DNA of 21,566 nt from JBNAVY01 sp049700195 (GTDB lineage: Bacteria; Bacillota; Thermoanaerobacteria; Thermoanaerobacterales; Thermoanaerobacteraceae). The notes below the pieces were generated by a model. The model saw nothing but the letters and a program-made list of their open reading frames with translations, searched no databases and was not told the origin of the DNA. Shown here one piece after another: positions 12,553 through 21,516 of this stretch. Location of the stretch: the NCBI GenBank assembly GCA_049700195.1, contig JBNAVY010000035.1:1-21566 (forward strand). The letters run 5' to 3'. The position numbers were made by a program, and so were the translations under genes. Numbering within the stretch: position 1 is the stretch's first letter; the number at the start of each line of letters is the position of its first letter.

Positions 12553-14943
12553 ATGCTTGTTTCTGTTTCATGGTTAAAAGAATTGGTAAACATAAGTGAA
12601 GAAAATACGGATATTTTAGCTGATAGACTTACCATGACAGGCTCAAAAGTTGAAACAATTATAAGATATGGCGAAGATATAAAGAATGTGGTAATTGGTA
12701 AGATTGTTGAGATATCAGAACATCCTAACGCAGATAAACTTTTAATAGGCCTGGTTGATATAGGAAGTGAAAAAATTCAGATTGTTACAGGAGCGAAAAA
12801 CATAAAAGTAGGAGATTATATTCCAGTAGCACTACATGGCTCGACGATATATGGCGGGGTAAAAATAAAAAGAGGAAAGTTAAGAGGTATAGAGTCAAAT
12901 GGTATGATGTGTTCGGCTGAAGAACTTGGACTTAATGAAAGTCTTTTGCCTGAATATCAAAAAAATGGCATATTTATTCTTCCACCTTTGGAAATAGGTG
13001 AAGATATAAATGAAGCTATAGGATTAAAAGATGATGTAATCGAATTTGAAATAACGCCTAACAGACCAGATTGTCTTTCTATGATAGGTATTGCAAGAGA
13101 AACTGCAGCGACTTTTAATACAAAATTAAATGTTCCGAATATAATTATTAAAGAAATTGAAGAAGGAAATCCTGCAAAAGTAACTATACAAGATGATAAT
13201 TTATGTTACAGATATGTTGCAAGAGTTGTTAGAAATGTTAAAATTGGTCCATCACCACTTTGGATGCAAATGAGACTTATAAAAGCAGGTGTCAGGCCTA
13301 TAAATAATGTTGTTGATGTAACTAATTATGTAATGTTGGAAACTGGTCAGCCTTTACATGCTTTTGATCTTGATAAGGTATATAATAGACATATAATTGT
13401 AAGAAGAGCTAAAAATGGGGAATTTTTAACTACACTTGATGGTAAAAATAGAGTTTTAGATGATTCTATGTTGGTTATAGCTGATGAAGAAAAAGCTATA
13501 GGTTTAGCTGGTGTTATGGGAGGAGAAAATACAGAAATAACTGATAAAACAGTAAATATTCTTATAGAAAGTGCTAATTTTAAAGGAAGTAATATAAGAC
13601 ATACATCTAAAAAACTAGGCATCAGAAGTGAAGCATCTTCAAGATTTGAAAAAGGCTTAGATCCTGAAACTACAGTTATAGCATGCGAAAGAGCAGCACA
13701 GCTTATGGCTGATTTTTGCAGTGGTGAAGTATTAAAAGGCAAAATAGATGTTTATCCAAATCCAACAGAAAAAAATAATTTAGTTGTAAATATAAAAAGA
13801 ATAAATAAATTTTTAGGTACAGAAATTTCAAAAGATAAAATGATAAATATATTAAAGTCATTAGAATTTAATGTTGAAGAATTAGATGAAAACTTAAAAA
13901 TAACAGTTCCTCATTTTAGAAAAGATGTAACTATTGAAGCAGATATAGCAGAAGAAATAGCAAGAATTTATGGTTATAATAATATAAAAGATACCCTTAT
14001 GAAAAGTGCAGAAACTACTATTGGAATAAAGACTTGGGAACAACAGCAAGAAGACAAAATCATTGACATTTTATTAGCATCAGGCATGAATGAAATTATT
14101 ACTACTTCTTTTATTGGGAACAGGGACTTTGAAAAAATTAATTTACCTAAAAATAGCATTTTGCGAAATGCAGTGAAAATTCTTAATCCTCTTGGTGAAG
14201 ATCAAAGTTATATGAGAACAACTTTAATCCCTTCCATGCTAAATGTTGCATATACAAACTTTAGCAGGAAAATAAGTGAGTTTAGAGTTTTTGAAATTTC
14301 AAAGGTATTTACGCTTTTAAATAATAATAATATAGAACAACAACCAAATGAAACTAAAAAAGTGGTTTTAGGCATGTATGGAAAAGAAGTTGATTTTTAT
14401 ATTATAAAAGGAGTTATTGAAAAAATTTTAGAAAATTTAAATATAACTAATGTTGATTATTTAAGAAGTACATTTCAAATATATCACCCTGGGAGATCAG
14501 CAGAAATATTCATCAATAATGAAAGCTTAGGTATTTTTGGGGAATTGCATCCAGACGTACTAAATAATTATAATATACCAATAAGGATATATGCAGGAGA
14601 ACTTGATATAGTGAAGATATTAAAATATGTTCCTCGAGAAAAGAAATATAAGCAATTACCGAAATATCCAGCCGTTGAAAGGGATTTAGCTGTAGTTGTA
14701 GATGAAGATATTTTTGTTGGTGATATACAAAAAGTAATAATTGAAGCAGGTGGGAAACTGGTTGATAATGTAAATCTTTTTGACATATATAAAGGTAAAA
14801 ATATACCACAAGGGAAGAAAAGTGTTGCATATTCTATTTTATATAGGTCCCATGAAAAGACTCTTACAGATGAAGAAGTTAATGTTATACATGATAATAT
14901 TCTTAGAATGCTTTATGAAAAATTTAAAGCAGTATTACGATAA
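12553..14943 (+). CDS. pheT: Phenylalanyl-tRNA synthetase beta subunit
   Basis: 796 residues, the usual length. Domains in order: a small N-terminal part with MLVSVSWLKELV, an OB-fold tRNA-binding domain (about 40-150, VVIGKIVEISEHPNADKL), the B3/B4 editing region (about 205-380, with GVRPINNVVDVTNYVMLETG), B5 (about 405-475), a catalytic-like domain without catalysis (about 490-680) and a C-terminal ferredoxin-fold anticodon-binding domain (about 703-796, KYPAVERDLAVVVDEDI). It binds tRNA-Phe and clears mischarged Tyr-tRNA-Phe. ATG start with AAGGAG 8 bases upstream. It is co-transcribed with pheS under the Phe T-box. The last codons and the stop codon form the left arm of the terminator. 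Confidence 0.99.
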   Translation: MLVSVSWLKELVNISEENTDILADRLTMTGSKVETIIRYGEDIKNVVIGKIVEISEHPNADKLLIGLVDIGSEKIQIVTGAKNIKVGDYIPVALHGSTIYGGVKIKRGKLRGIESNGMMCSAEELGLNESLLPEYQKNGIFILPPLEIGEDINEAIGLKDDVIEFEITPNRPDCLSMIGIARETAATFNTKLNVPNIIIKEIEEGNPAKVTIQDDNLCYRYVARVVRNVKIGPSPLWMQMRLIKAGVRPINNVVDVTNYVMLETGQPLHAFDLDKVYNRHIIVRRAKNGEFLTTLDGKNRVLDDSMLVIADEEKAIGLAGVMGGENTEITDKTVNILIESANFKGSNIRHTSKKLGIRSEASSRFEKGLDPETTVIACERAAQLMADFCSGEVLKGKIDVYPNPTEKNNLVVNIKRINKFLGTEISKDKMINILKSLEFNVEELDENLKITVPHFRKDVTIEADIAEEIARIYGYNNIKDTLMKSAETTIGIKTWEQQQEDKIIDILLASGMNEIITTSFIGNRDFEKINLPKNSILRNAVKILNPLGEDQSYMRTTLIPSMLNVAYTNFSRKISEFRVFEISKVFTLLNNNNIEQQPNETKKVVLGMYGKEVDFYIIKGVIEKILENLNITNVDYLRSTFQIYHPGRSAEIFINNESLGIFGELHPDVLNNYNIPIRIYAGELDIVKILKYVPREKKYKQLPKYPAVERDLAVVVDEDIFVGDIQKVIIEAGGKLVDNVNLFDIYKGKNIPQGKKSVAYSILYRSHEKTLTDEEVNVIHDNILRMLYEKFKAVLR

Positions 14944-14986
14944 AAAGACCTTTTTTAGGTCTTTTTATCGTAATATAGTTTTTTTT
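14933..14986 (+). terminator. Long terminator reaching into the end of pheT
   Basis: Positions 14933-14950 pair without mismatch with 14958-14975 (18 pairs) around TTTTTTA. The inner part AAAAAGACC/GGTCTTTTT alone is a normal terminator; the outer part uses the final pheT codons and stop codon. A further T-run lies at 14979-14986. As the stem is A-rich on the left and T-rich on the right it could act in both directions, although no gene points toward it from the right. Confidence 0.9.
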
Positions 14987-15013
14987 ATCAAATAATAGAA
15001 GGAAATTTAAAAT
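14985..15013 (+). promoter_or_regulatory. Weak promoter candidate for the zapA cluster
   Basis: TTATCA (14985-14990), 17 bases, TAAAAT (15008-15013). It lies between the pheT terminator and zapA, where a promoter is needed. The -35 matches consensus at four of six positions only. Confidence 0.35.
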
Positions 15014-15058
15014 AAATGTAGAAGATATTAAAGTAACAAGATTTAAGGGGATGTTTTT

Positions 15059-15427
15059 GTGGAAATAAAAAAAGTTACTGTTAATATAAATGGAAGTGAA
15101 TATATATTAAAATCAGATTATCCTGAAGAACATGTTTTGAAATTAGCCGATTATGTAAATAATGTAATTGAAGAAGTTTCTCAAAGTTATCCAAAACTTT
15201 CGCCTCAAGTCAAACTTATTTTATCTGCCTTAAATATTGCGGAAGAATTCTTTATGGCGAAAGAAGAAAACAATGCAGTTAAAAAAGAAATGGTATCTCT
15301 TAAATCAACAATAGCTGAATTGGAACAACAAATAAGTTTTCTAATGGATGAACTTGAAAAGACAAATGAAGAATATCAAAAGACGAAGGAAGAATTAAGA
15401 GATTTTCTTGAAAACTTTGACAAATAA
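15059..15427 (+). CDS. zapA: Cell division protein ZapA
   Basis: 122 residues. The N-terminal domain (about 1-65) has the ZapA pattern: KKVTVNINGSEYILKSDYPEEHVLKLADYVNN, then LILSALNIAEEF. The rest (about 66-122) is a charged coiled coil, longer than the 85-90 residues usual for this family in Bacillus. ZapA binds FtsZ and bundles its filaments at the division site. The start is GTG 15059, 8 bases after AAGGGG; no in-frame ATG gives a better start. It begins a cluster with the U32, mutS2 and DUF523 genes, all closely spaced on one strand. Confidence 0.92.
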   Translation: MEIKKVTVNINGSEYILKSDYPEEHVLKLADYVNNVIEEVSQSYPKLSPQVKLILSALNIAEEFFMAKEENNAVKKEMVSLKSTIAELEQQISFLMDELEKTNEEYQKTKEELRDFLENFDK

Positions 15428-15455
15428 TTTAAAAATTAATTATATAGGTGATCAG

Positions 15456-17816
15456 ATGAAAAAAGTTGAGTTATTAGCACCGGCAGGTGATTTTGAAGTA
15501 TTAAAAAATGCAATTAATGCTGGAGCAGATGCCGTATATTTAGGAGGGAAAAATTTTGGTGCAAGAGCATATGCATCAAATTTTGATGAAGATGCTCTTA
15601 AAAAAGCAGCTGAATTTTGCCATTTAAGAGATGTAAGGATATATGTTACTGTAAATACTCTTGTGTTTAACAAAGAAATTAAAGAACTTATAAATTATTT
15701 AGATTTTCTCTATTCTATTGGAATAGATGCAGTAATTGTTCAAGATGTAGGCGTATTAAAAATTTTACATGAAAATTATAAAGACTTTAAAATACATGCA
15801 AGTACTCAAATGACTGTCCATAATCTTGAAGGAGTAAATGAATTATTAGACTATGGTATAAATCGTGTAGTATTGTCAAGAGAACTAAATTTAAATGAAA
15901 TTAAACATATTACTGAAAATTCAAATGCAGAAATTGAAGTTTTTGTACATGGAGCTTTATGTGTTTCTTATTCAGGGCAATGTTTAATGAGCAGTTTAAT
16001 TGGAGGACGAAGCGGTAATAGAGGAAGATGTGCACAACCATGTCGATTAGAATATTCACTTGTAGATATAAAAAGAAATCAATATAAAACATTTGGACAA
16101 CATCTTCTTAGTATGGCAGATTTGTGTACAATTGATAATATACCAGATCTTATTGAAGCTGGTATAAGTTCTTTTAAAATTGAGGGCAGAATGAAAAGTT
16201 CTGAATATGTAGTATCTGTTGTAAGTGCATATAAAAATGCTATTGATAGCTATTATAAAAATAAAAAATATAATGCTAAACATGATATTATAAAAATGTC
16301 TGCAGTATTTAATAGAGGATTTTCAACAGGATATTTATATGACAAAAAACCCAAAAATATGAGTTTTGTAACACCAAAAAACTTAGGGAATAAGCTTGGT
16401 AAAGTTATTTTTCAAAAAGATAATTATACTTATATAGAATTATATCAACAATTAAACAGAGGCGATGGCATTTCTGATAATAAAGGTGAAAAAGGCTTTA
16501 AAGTTGATAAAATAATAAAAGATGGTATTAATACAGATAAAGCATTAGAAGGAGAAAAAGTTAGTTTACCTATAAATTTTTTATTAAATCCAGGAGATAT
16601 TATTTATAAAACTTATGACCAGGAAATAAATAATGAGATTATGAATCTTAATCTCAAAAAAACGCCTATTAAAATTAAATCAGAATTAAAACTAGGTAAG
16701 GCTTTTTATGTAAAAGTTAAAAATGGGGTTTTTGAAGCAGAAGCATATAGTGATGCTAAGGTTGAATATGCTTTAAATTCTCCTGTAACAAAAGATGATC
16801 TTATAAAAAAGCTAAGCCAAATAAAAGATACACCATTTTATGCTGAAACAATTAATGTGGAAGTAGATAATAATGTTTTTATAGCTGTTAAAGAAATTAA
16901 AAAAACAAGGCGTGAAGCTATTAGTTTATTAGAAAAGAAAAAATTATCATATTTTCAAAGGGAAAAGGTAGATACAAAATATTTATTGCCTCCAATTCAA
17001 AAGGTAACAAAAAGGGATTTTAAACTAACATTTTATTCAGATAAAATAAATAACATAAAAATTGCTGTTGATTTAGGGATAGAATATATTTATTTTAATT
17101 ATCAATTAAATATAAATAAACTAAAAGAAGCTTTTGATTATATAAAAGGAACAAATACAGTTCTTATTCCTGCGTTTCCTGTAATTTTAAGAGAAAATTT
17201 TAAAAAAGCAGAAGAACAGTTAGAAATTTTAAAAAACATGAATTTTGACAGAATACTTATATCAAATTTAGGTCTTTATCATATTGCTAAAAAATATGGC
17301 TTTGAATTAAATATTGATTACACATTTAATATAGTTAATAGTGAAGCATCAAAATATTTTACAAGTGATGTAATTACTCTTTCTCCAGAACTTAATTTAG
17401 AACAGATAAAAGATATTACTTTAAGAAGTGAAAAACAATTTGAGGCAATAGTTTATGGGAGAATTCCTCTTATGATTACAGAATATTGTCCTATAAAAAA
17501 AATTTCAGGATGTGATAAAGAACACTGTAAAACAGGCTATTATATGTTAAAAGACAGAAAAAACAGACTTTTGCCTTTAAAAAGTGATGGTTTTTGCAGA
17601 TTGAACATATTAAATCCTGATGTATTATTAATGATAAAACATATAGATAAACTAAAAGAAGCAGGTATTTCATTTTTAAGAATTAATGATACAATAGAAA
17701 CAGAGAATGAAATAAAATTAATATTAAATTTATATATAAAAGCTTTAAAAGGGGATAATATTGAGATTCCAGACGGAAACTATACAAAAGGACATTATTT
17801 TAGAGGGGTTTTGTAA
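15456..17816 (+). CDS. U32-family protein with DUF3656 (RlhA-like)
   Basis: 786 residues. The N-terminal half starts KKVELLAPAGDFEVL and holds the U32 signature HGALCVSYSGQC at 165-176 and GRSGNRGRCAQPC, giving C169, C176, C192 and C196 as probable iron-sulfur ligands. The middle matches the DUF3656 layout, and a second cysteine group (EYCPIKKISGCDKEHC, then GFCR) lies near 675-715. Although called peptidases or collagenases, several U32 proteins act in RNA hydroxylation; the DUF3656 member of E. coli, RlhA, hydroxylates C2501 of 23S rRNA. I infer that role here with moderate confidence. The ATG at 15456 follows AGGTGAT by 3 to 5 bases; the frame is open into the end of zapA but that extension lacks a site. 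Its stop codon overlaps the mutS2 start (TAATG). Confidence 0.9.
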   Translation: MKKVELLAPAGDFEVLKNAINAGADAVYLGGKNFGARAYASNFDEDALKKAAEFCHLRDVRIYVTVNTLVFNKEIKELINYLDFLYSIGIDAVIVQDVGVLKILHENYKDFKIHASTQMTVHNLEGVNELLDYGINRVVLSRELNLNEIKHITENSNAEIEVFVHGALCVSYSGQCLMSSLIGGRSGNRGRCAQPCRLEYSLVDIKRNQYKTFGQHLLSMADLCTIDNIPDLIEAGISSFKIEGRMKSSEYVVSVVSAYKNAIDSYYKNKKYNAKHDIIKMSAVFNRGFSTGYLYDKKPKNMSFVTPKNLGNKLGKVIFQKDNYTYIELYQQLNRGDGISDNKGEKGFKVDKIIKDGINTDKALEGEKVSLPINFLLNPGDIIYKTYDQEINNEIMNLNLKKTPIKIKSELKLGKAFYVKVKNGVFEAEAYSDAKVEYALNSPVTKDDLIKKLSQIKDTPFYAETINVEVDNNVFIAVKEIKKTRREAISLLEKKKLSYFQREKVDTKYLLPPIQKVTKRDFKLTFYSDKINNIKIAVDLGIEYIYFNYQLNINKLKEAFDYIKGTNTVLIPAFPVILRENFKKAEEQLEILKNMNFDRILISNLGLYHIAKKYGFELNIDYTFNIVNSEASKYFTSDVITLSPELNLEQIKDITLRSEKQFEAIVYGRIPLMITEYCPIKKISGCDKEHCKTGYYMLKDRKNRLLPLKSDGFCRLNILNPDVLLMIKHIDKLKEAGISFLRINDTIETENEIKLILNLYIKALKGDNIEIPDGNYTKGHYFRGVL

Positions 17817-20188
17817 TGAATAATATAATTAAAGAAAAATATTTATTAAGTTTAGAATTTGATAAAATTATAAAACTTATAGCAGACAATTGTAGCTCAT
17901 TGCCAGGTAAAGAACTTGTATATAAAACTAAAATATGCAAAGATATTTCAAAGATAAATGAAAAACTTGATTTTCTAAATGAAGTAATATCATATATATT
18001 TTCTTATGGCAGTTTTTCTTTTCAATTTGAGGATATAAGAGATTTTATAAAAAAGGCTGAAAAAGGTTCTATTTTAACAAATAAAGAATTTTTAACATTA
18101 AAAGAAGTGCTAAATTTAATATCAAATGCTAAAATATATTTAAAAAATACTGAGGGAAAAGATAAATACCCACAGCTATTTGATTATAAAAATAGTCTTA
18201 TTTTATTGCAGGAATTAAAAAAGTCTATTGAAACTATTATTCTTTCAGAAGATGAAATTTCGGATGATGCATCAGTAGTTTTAAAAAATTTAAGAAGACA
18301 AAAACTTAATATAAATGATAAAATAAGGAACACGCTAAATTCTATAATTTCTGCACGGCAAAAAGAACTGCAAGAACCTATAATTACAATCAGAGAAGGA
18401 AGGTATGTAGTGCCAATAAAACAGGAATACAGAAGTAGTTTTAAAGGATTGATACATGATCAATCATCAAGTGGTGCTACTCTTTTTATCGAGCCTATAC
18501 AAGTTGTTGAATTAAATAATGAGTTAAAACAGATTGATTTAAAAGAAAAACAAGAAATATATAGAATACTCAGTGAACTATCTGAAAAAGTAAGAAATAA
18601 TTCAGAAGTGTTATATTTGAATGTAGATATTTTGACAAAGTTGGATGAGATATTTGCAAAAGCAAAGTATGCTATACAAATTAATGGTACAAAACCAGAG
18701 CTGAATAATCTTGGATATATAAATTTAAAAAATGCAAGACATCCTCTTATAGACCCTAAAAATATTGTACCAATAAGCGTTAATATTGGTGATAAATTTA
18801 ATACTCTTATTATAACAGGGCCTAATACTGGCGGGAAAACTGTTACTTTAAAAACTATAGGTCTTTTAACTATTATGGCAATGGCTGGGCTTAATATACC
18901 TGCTGATGATAAGTCTGAAATATCTATATTTGACAAAGTTTTTGTAGATGTTGGAGATGAGCAGAGCATAGAGCAGAGCCTTAGCACTTTTTCTTCACAC
19001 ATGGTTAATATTGTAGATATCTTAAATAATGTAAATGATAAGAGCCTGGTTTTATTAGATGAACTTGGGGCAGGTACGGATCCAACAGAAGGAGCAGCTT
19101 TGGCTATGAGTATATTAGATTTTTTACATAAAAAAAATGCAATAACAATTGCAACTACTCATTATAGTGAATTAAAACAATATGCATTAAAAACTGAAGG
19201 GGTAGAAAACGCAAGTGTTGAATTTGATATATCTACATTAAAGCCAACTTATAAATTATTTATCGGTATACCAGGTAAAAGTAATGCATTTGAGATTTCA
19301 AAAAAATTGGGTCTATCTGAAAATATAATTTCTAATGCAAGAAAATATATAAATGAAGAAGCATTAAAATTTGAAGATATTATAAATGATTTAGAACAAA
19401 AGAGAATAGAAGCTGAAAAGTCTAATTCAGAAATTATTTTACTAAAAAAAGAAATACAAGAATTAAAAAAAGAATTAGAAAAAGAAAGAAAGAATATTGA
19501 AGGTGAAAAAGAAAAGATAATTGAAAGTGCCAGAGAAAAAGCGCAAAAAATATTAAATAAGGCACGAGAAACCTCTAATGAGATTATACAAAAAATTAAA
19601 GAAGCTGAAAAAGCCCAGAATAAAAATAAACTTATAAACGAAGCAAGGGAAAAATTAAAAAACAGTATAGAAGATATTGGAGAAAGTGTGATTAAAAAGA
19701 AAGATATAATACTAAAAGAGGTTCCAAAAGATGTAAAAGTCGGCCAGAGTGTATATATTGTGCCCCTAGATCAAAATGGTATAGTCTTATCTAAACCAGA
19801 TAAATCTGGTAATGTTGAAATTCAAGCTGGAATTTTAAAAATGAATGTTCACATAAGCAATTTAAGGGTTTCTGCTGTATCTGACCAGACAGAAAAAATG
19901 AAAGGATATACAAAATTTTTTAATGAGAAATCACAAAATATTTTATCTTCAATTGATTTAAGAGGTAAAAACTTAGATGAGGCAGAGATGGAGACGGAAA
20001 AATATATTGATGATGCTTATTTATCTGGATTAAAACAAGTAACTATAATTCATGGTAAGGGTACGGGAATATTAAGAGATGGTATCTCACAAATTTTAAA
20101 GAAGAATAAATATGTTAAATCTTATAGATTGGGTATTTATGGTGAAGGCGGAGATGGAGTAACTATTGTAGAATTAAAAGAAAAGTAG
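17816..20188 (+). CDS. mutS2: MutS2 (RqcU), ATPase with C-terminal Smr domain
   Basis: 790 residues, full length. Core and clamp regions lead to an ABC-type ATPase with Walker A GPNTGGKT at 335-342 and Walker B LVLLDE ending D415-E416. A coiled coil (about 515-625) and a KOW-like segment (about 640-700, VGQSVYIVPLDQNG) precede a C-terminal Smr domain with DLRG at 714-717 and HGKG at 746-749. The N-terminal mismatch-recognition domain of MutS is absent, as is normal for MutS2. In Bacillus MutS2 acts on stalled, collided ribosomes; elsewhere it has been linked to suppression of recombination. ATG 17816 overlaps the stop codon of the U32 gene, so translation is probably coupled. Confidence 0.97.
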   Translation: MNNIIKEKYLLSLEFDKIIKLIADNCSSLPGKELVYKTKICKDISKINEKLDFLNEVISYIFSYGSFSFQFEDIRDFIKKAEKGSILTNKEFLTLKEVLNLISNAKIYLKNTEGKDKYPQLFDYKNSLILLQELKKSIETIILSEDEISDDASVVLKNLRRQKLNINDKIRNTLNSIISARQKELQEPIITIREGRYVVPIKQEYRSSFKGLIHDQSSSGATLFIEPIQVVELNNELKQIDLKEKQEIYRILSELSEKVRNNSEVLYLNVDILTKLDEIFAKAKYAIQINGTKPELNNLGYINLKNARHPLIDPKNIVPISVNIGDKFNTLIITGPNTGGKTVTLKTIGLLTIMAMAGLNIPADDKSEISIFDKVFVDVGDEQSIEQSLSTFSSHMVNIVDILNNVNDKSLVLLDELGAGTDPTEGAALAMSILDFLHKKNAITIATTHYSELKQYALKTEGVENASVEFDISTLKPTYKLFIGIPGKSNAFEISKKLGLSENIISNARKYINEEALKFEDIINDLEQKRIEAEKSNSEIILLKKEIQELKKELEKERKNIEGEKEKIIESAREKAQKILNKARETSNEIIQKIKEAEKAQNKNKLINEAREKLKNSIEDIGESVIKKKDIILKEVPKDVKVGQSVYIVPLDQNGIVLSKPDKSGNVEIQAGILKMNVHISNLRVSAVSDQTEKMKGYTKFFNEKSQNILSSIDLRGKNLDEAEMETEKYIDDAYLSGLKQVTIIHGKGTGILRDGISQILKKNKYVKSYRLGIYGEGGDGVTIVELKEK

Positions 20189-20196
20189 GGATAATG

Positions 20197-20622
20197 ATGT
20201 ATTTAATAAGTGCTTGTCTTGCAGGGATTAACTGCAAATATGATGGTCAAAATAATATTTCAAATGAAATTATAAGTTTAGTTAAGAAAGGGGAAGCTAT
20301 TTTGGTCTGTCCGGAACAACTCGGAGGACTTAGTACACCAAGACCACCTGCGGAGATTAAAGGTAATAGAGTTATTAATATTAATGGAGAGGATGTTACA
20401 GAACAATTTAAAAGAGGAGCAAATGAAACACTTAAAATTGCAAAGTTATATGGCATTAAAAAAGCAATTTTAAAAGCAAAAAGTCCATCTTGTGGTGTGG
20501 GGAAAATTTATGATGGTACTTTTTCAGGACGAATTATAGATGGAAACGGTATAACAGCTGAAATTTTAAAATTAAATGGAGTGAAGTTATATACAGAAAA
20601 AGATTTTAAAAATAATATATAA
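20197..20622 (+). CDS. DUF523-family protein
   Basis: 141 residues from the second of two adjacent ATG codons. I prefer 20197, 6 bases after AGTAGGG, over 20194, which is only 3 bases after it. The family pattern is clear: ISACLAGINCKYDGQNN at the start with two cysteines, VCPEQLGGLSTPRPPAEI near 48-66, and KAKSPSCGVGKIYDGTFSG near 92-110. The conserved cysteines suggest metal or thiol chemistry, but I know of no demonstrated activity. It is cytoplasmic, with no membrane segment. It is the last gene of the zapA cluster, 8 bases after mutS2, and is followed by a hairpin that also covers the next ribosome binding site. Confidence 0.88.
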   Translation: MYLISACLAGINCKYDGQNNISNEIISLVKKGEAILVCPEQLGGLSTPRPPAEIKGNRVININGEDVTEQFKRGANETLKIAKLYGIKKAILKAKSPSCGVGKIYDGTFSGRIIDGNGITAEILKLNGVKLYTEKDFKNNI

Positions 20623-20632
20623 TAATTGTAAC

Positions 20633-20676
20633 CAAAACACTTCCTGTTACATAAAATGATAAAGGGAGGTGTTTTG
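20633..20676 (+). promoter_or_regulatory. Hairpin covering the ribosome binding site of the YunB-like gene
   Basis: CAAAACACTTCC (20633-20644) pairs with GGAGGTGTTTTG (20665-20676), twelve pairs including one G-U, across a 20-base loop. The right arm is the ribosome binding site GGGAGGTG of the following gene, and GTTTTGTTTT follows, so the structure could end the DUF523 transcript, block translation of readthrough RNA, or both. Confidence 0.55.
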
Positions 20677-20678
20677 TT

Positions 20679-21374
20679 TTGAGAAGGAAAAAATGGGGTT
20701 ATAAAAGAAAAAAGAACTTATATATATTGTTAATATATATTTTAATAATATTTTTTTTGGTTTATTTTTTTACAGAATATAGATTAAAACCTGCTATTAT
20801 AGCAGTCAGCGATGCTTTAGCCAAAGATGCTGCAGTTATGACTATTAATAATGCTATAAATGAAAAAATTTTAAGAGGAGTGGAATATAACGATTTAATT
20901 TTTGTTAGAACAGATAATAATGGAAAAATCTCAATGCTTCAGGCAAATACAATAGAAATGAATTTACTTGCAGCGAAAATAACAAGAGAAGTTAAAGATA
21001 ATTTATATAATATGAAACCTTTATATGCAAAAATACCTATAGGAGCAGTTTTTTCAACAGATTTATTTGCTAATTCAGGGCCAAAAATGAAAATAGGACT
21101 TTTGCCAGTAGGTTCAGTAAATGTAGATTTTAGTTCTCAGTTTGAACCTGCTGGAATAAACCAAACAAGACATAGAATTTATTTGGATATAAATACTATG
21201 GTAAGAATAATTGCACCACTTGCTACTGATACTGTAGATGTTACATTACATATGCCTATAGCAGAGAGTATTATAGTAGGAGAAGTTCCTAATAGTTATG
21301 TAGATGTTAATGGGGATAAATATACAGTTCCTGTACCTAATGAATCAAATTCTAACTTAAATATTAAAAAATAG
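20679..21374 (+). CDS. yunB: YunB-like sporulation protein
   Basis: 231 residues. A basic N-terminus (RRKKWGYKRKK) precedes one membrane segment (about 13-33), then an extracytoplasmic or intermembrane domain beginning TEYRLKPAIIAVSDALAKDAA and containing AINEKI, QANTIEMNLLAAKI and PIGAVFSTDLF. This layout matches YunB, known in Bacillus as a sporulation protein made in the mother cell. The family member in Bacillus is slightly longer. The start is TTG 20679, 9 bases after GGAGG. The ribosome binding site is inside a hairpin. CATAAAAT at 20650-20657 resembles a sigma-E -10 element, but no acceptable -35 is at the right distance, so the sporulation promoter is unproven. A tRNA promoter begins 4 bases after its stop codon. 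Confidence 0.85.
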   Translation: MRRKKWGYKRKKNLYILLIYILIIFFLVYFFTEYRLKPAIIAVSDALAKDAAVMTINNAINEKILRGVEYNDLIFVRTDNNGKISMLQANTIEMNLLAAKITREVKDNLYNMKPLYAKIPIGAVFSTDLFANSGPKMKIGLLPVGSVNVDFSSQFEPAGINQTRHRIYLDINTMVRIIAPLATDTVDVTLHMPIAESIIVGEVPNSYVDVNGDKYTVPVPNESNSNLNIKK

Positions 21375-21377
21375 GGA

Positions 21378-21405
21378 TTGAAATTTAAAAAATATATGGT
21401 ATAAT
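21378..21405 (+). promoter_or_regulatory. Promoter of the right-hand tRNA unit
   Basis: TTGAAA (21378-21383), 16 bases, TATAAT (21400-21405), with GG before the -10. Initiation would fall near 21412, a few bases before tRNA-Ala. Confidence 0.75.
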
Positions 21406-21423
21406 ATTAACTGTGCTGTTGAT

Positions 21424-21499
21424 GGGGGTGTAGCTCAGTTGGGAGAGCACCTGCCTTGCAAGCAGGGGGTCAGGAGTTCGAATCTCCTCATCTCCACCA
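21424..21499 (+). tRNA. tRNA-Ala (TGC)
   Basis: Complete 76-base tRNA. The acceptor GGGGGTG pairs with CATCTCC using two G-U pairs, including a G-U at the third pair, where alanine tRNAs carry their identity element. The anticodon stem-loop is CCTGC-CTTGCAA-GCAGG with anticodon TGC (Ala), the T loop is TTCGAAT, and ACCA is encoded at the 3' end. Confidence 0.96.
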
Positions 21500-21516
21500 T
21501 AATTTTATACTACCAT

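Noticed and set aside
13347..13742. 131-codon open frame on the - strand inside pheT
   Set aside because: Antisense shadow of the conserved B3/B4 and following region of pheT; no independent signal for expression.
14780..14995. 71-codon + strand frame crossing the end of pheT
   Set aside because: It overlaps the anticodon-binding domain of pheT in another frame and runs through the terminator; composition is that of a frame-shifted shadow.
15408..15455. Upstream extension of the U32 gene into zapA
   Set aside because: The conserved start KKVELLAPAGDFE begins at ATG 15456, which has its own AGGTGAT site; the extension has neither.
18460..19002. 180-codon open frame on the - strand inside mutS2
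   Set aside because: It lies wholly opposite the conserved ATPase region of mutS2, has no ribosome binding site of note and encodes no recognisable domain; open antisense frames are common opposite AT-rich genes.
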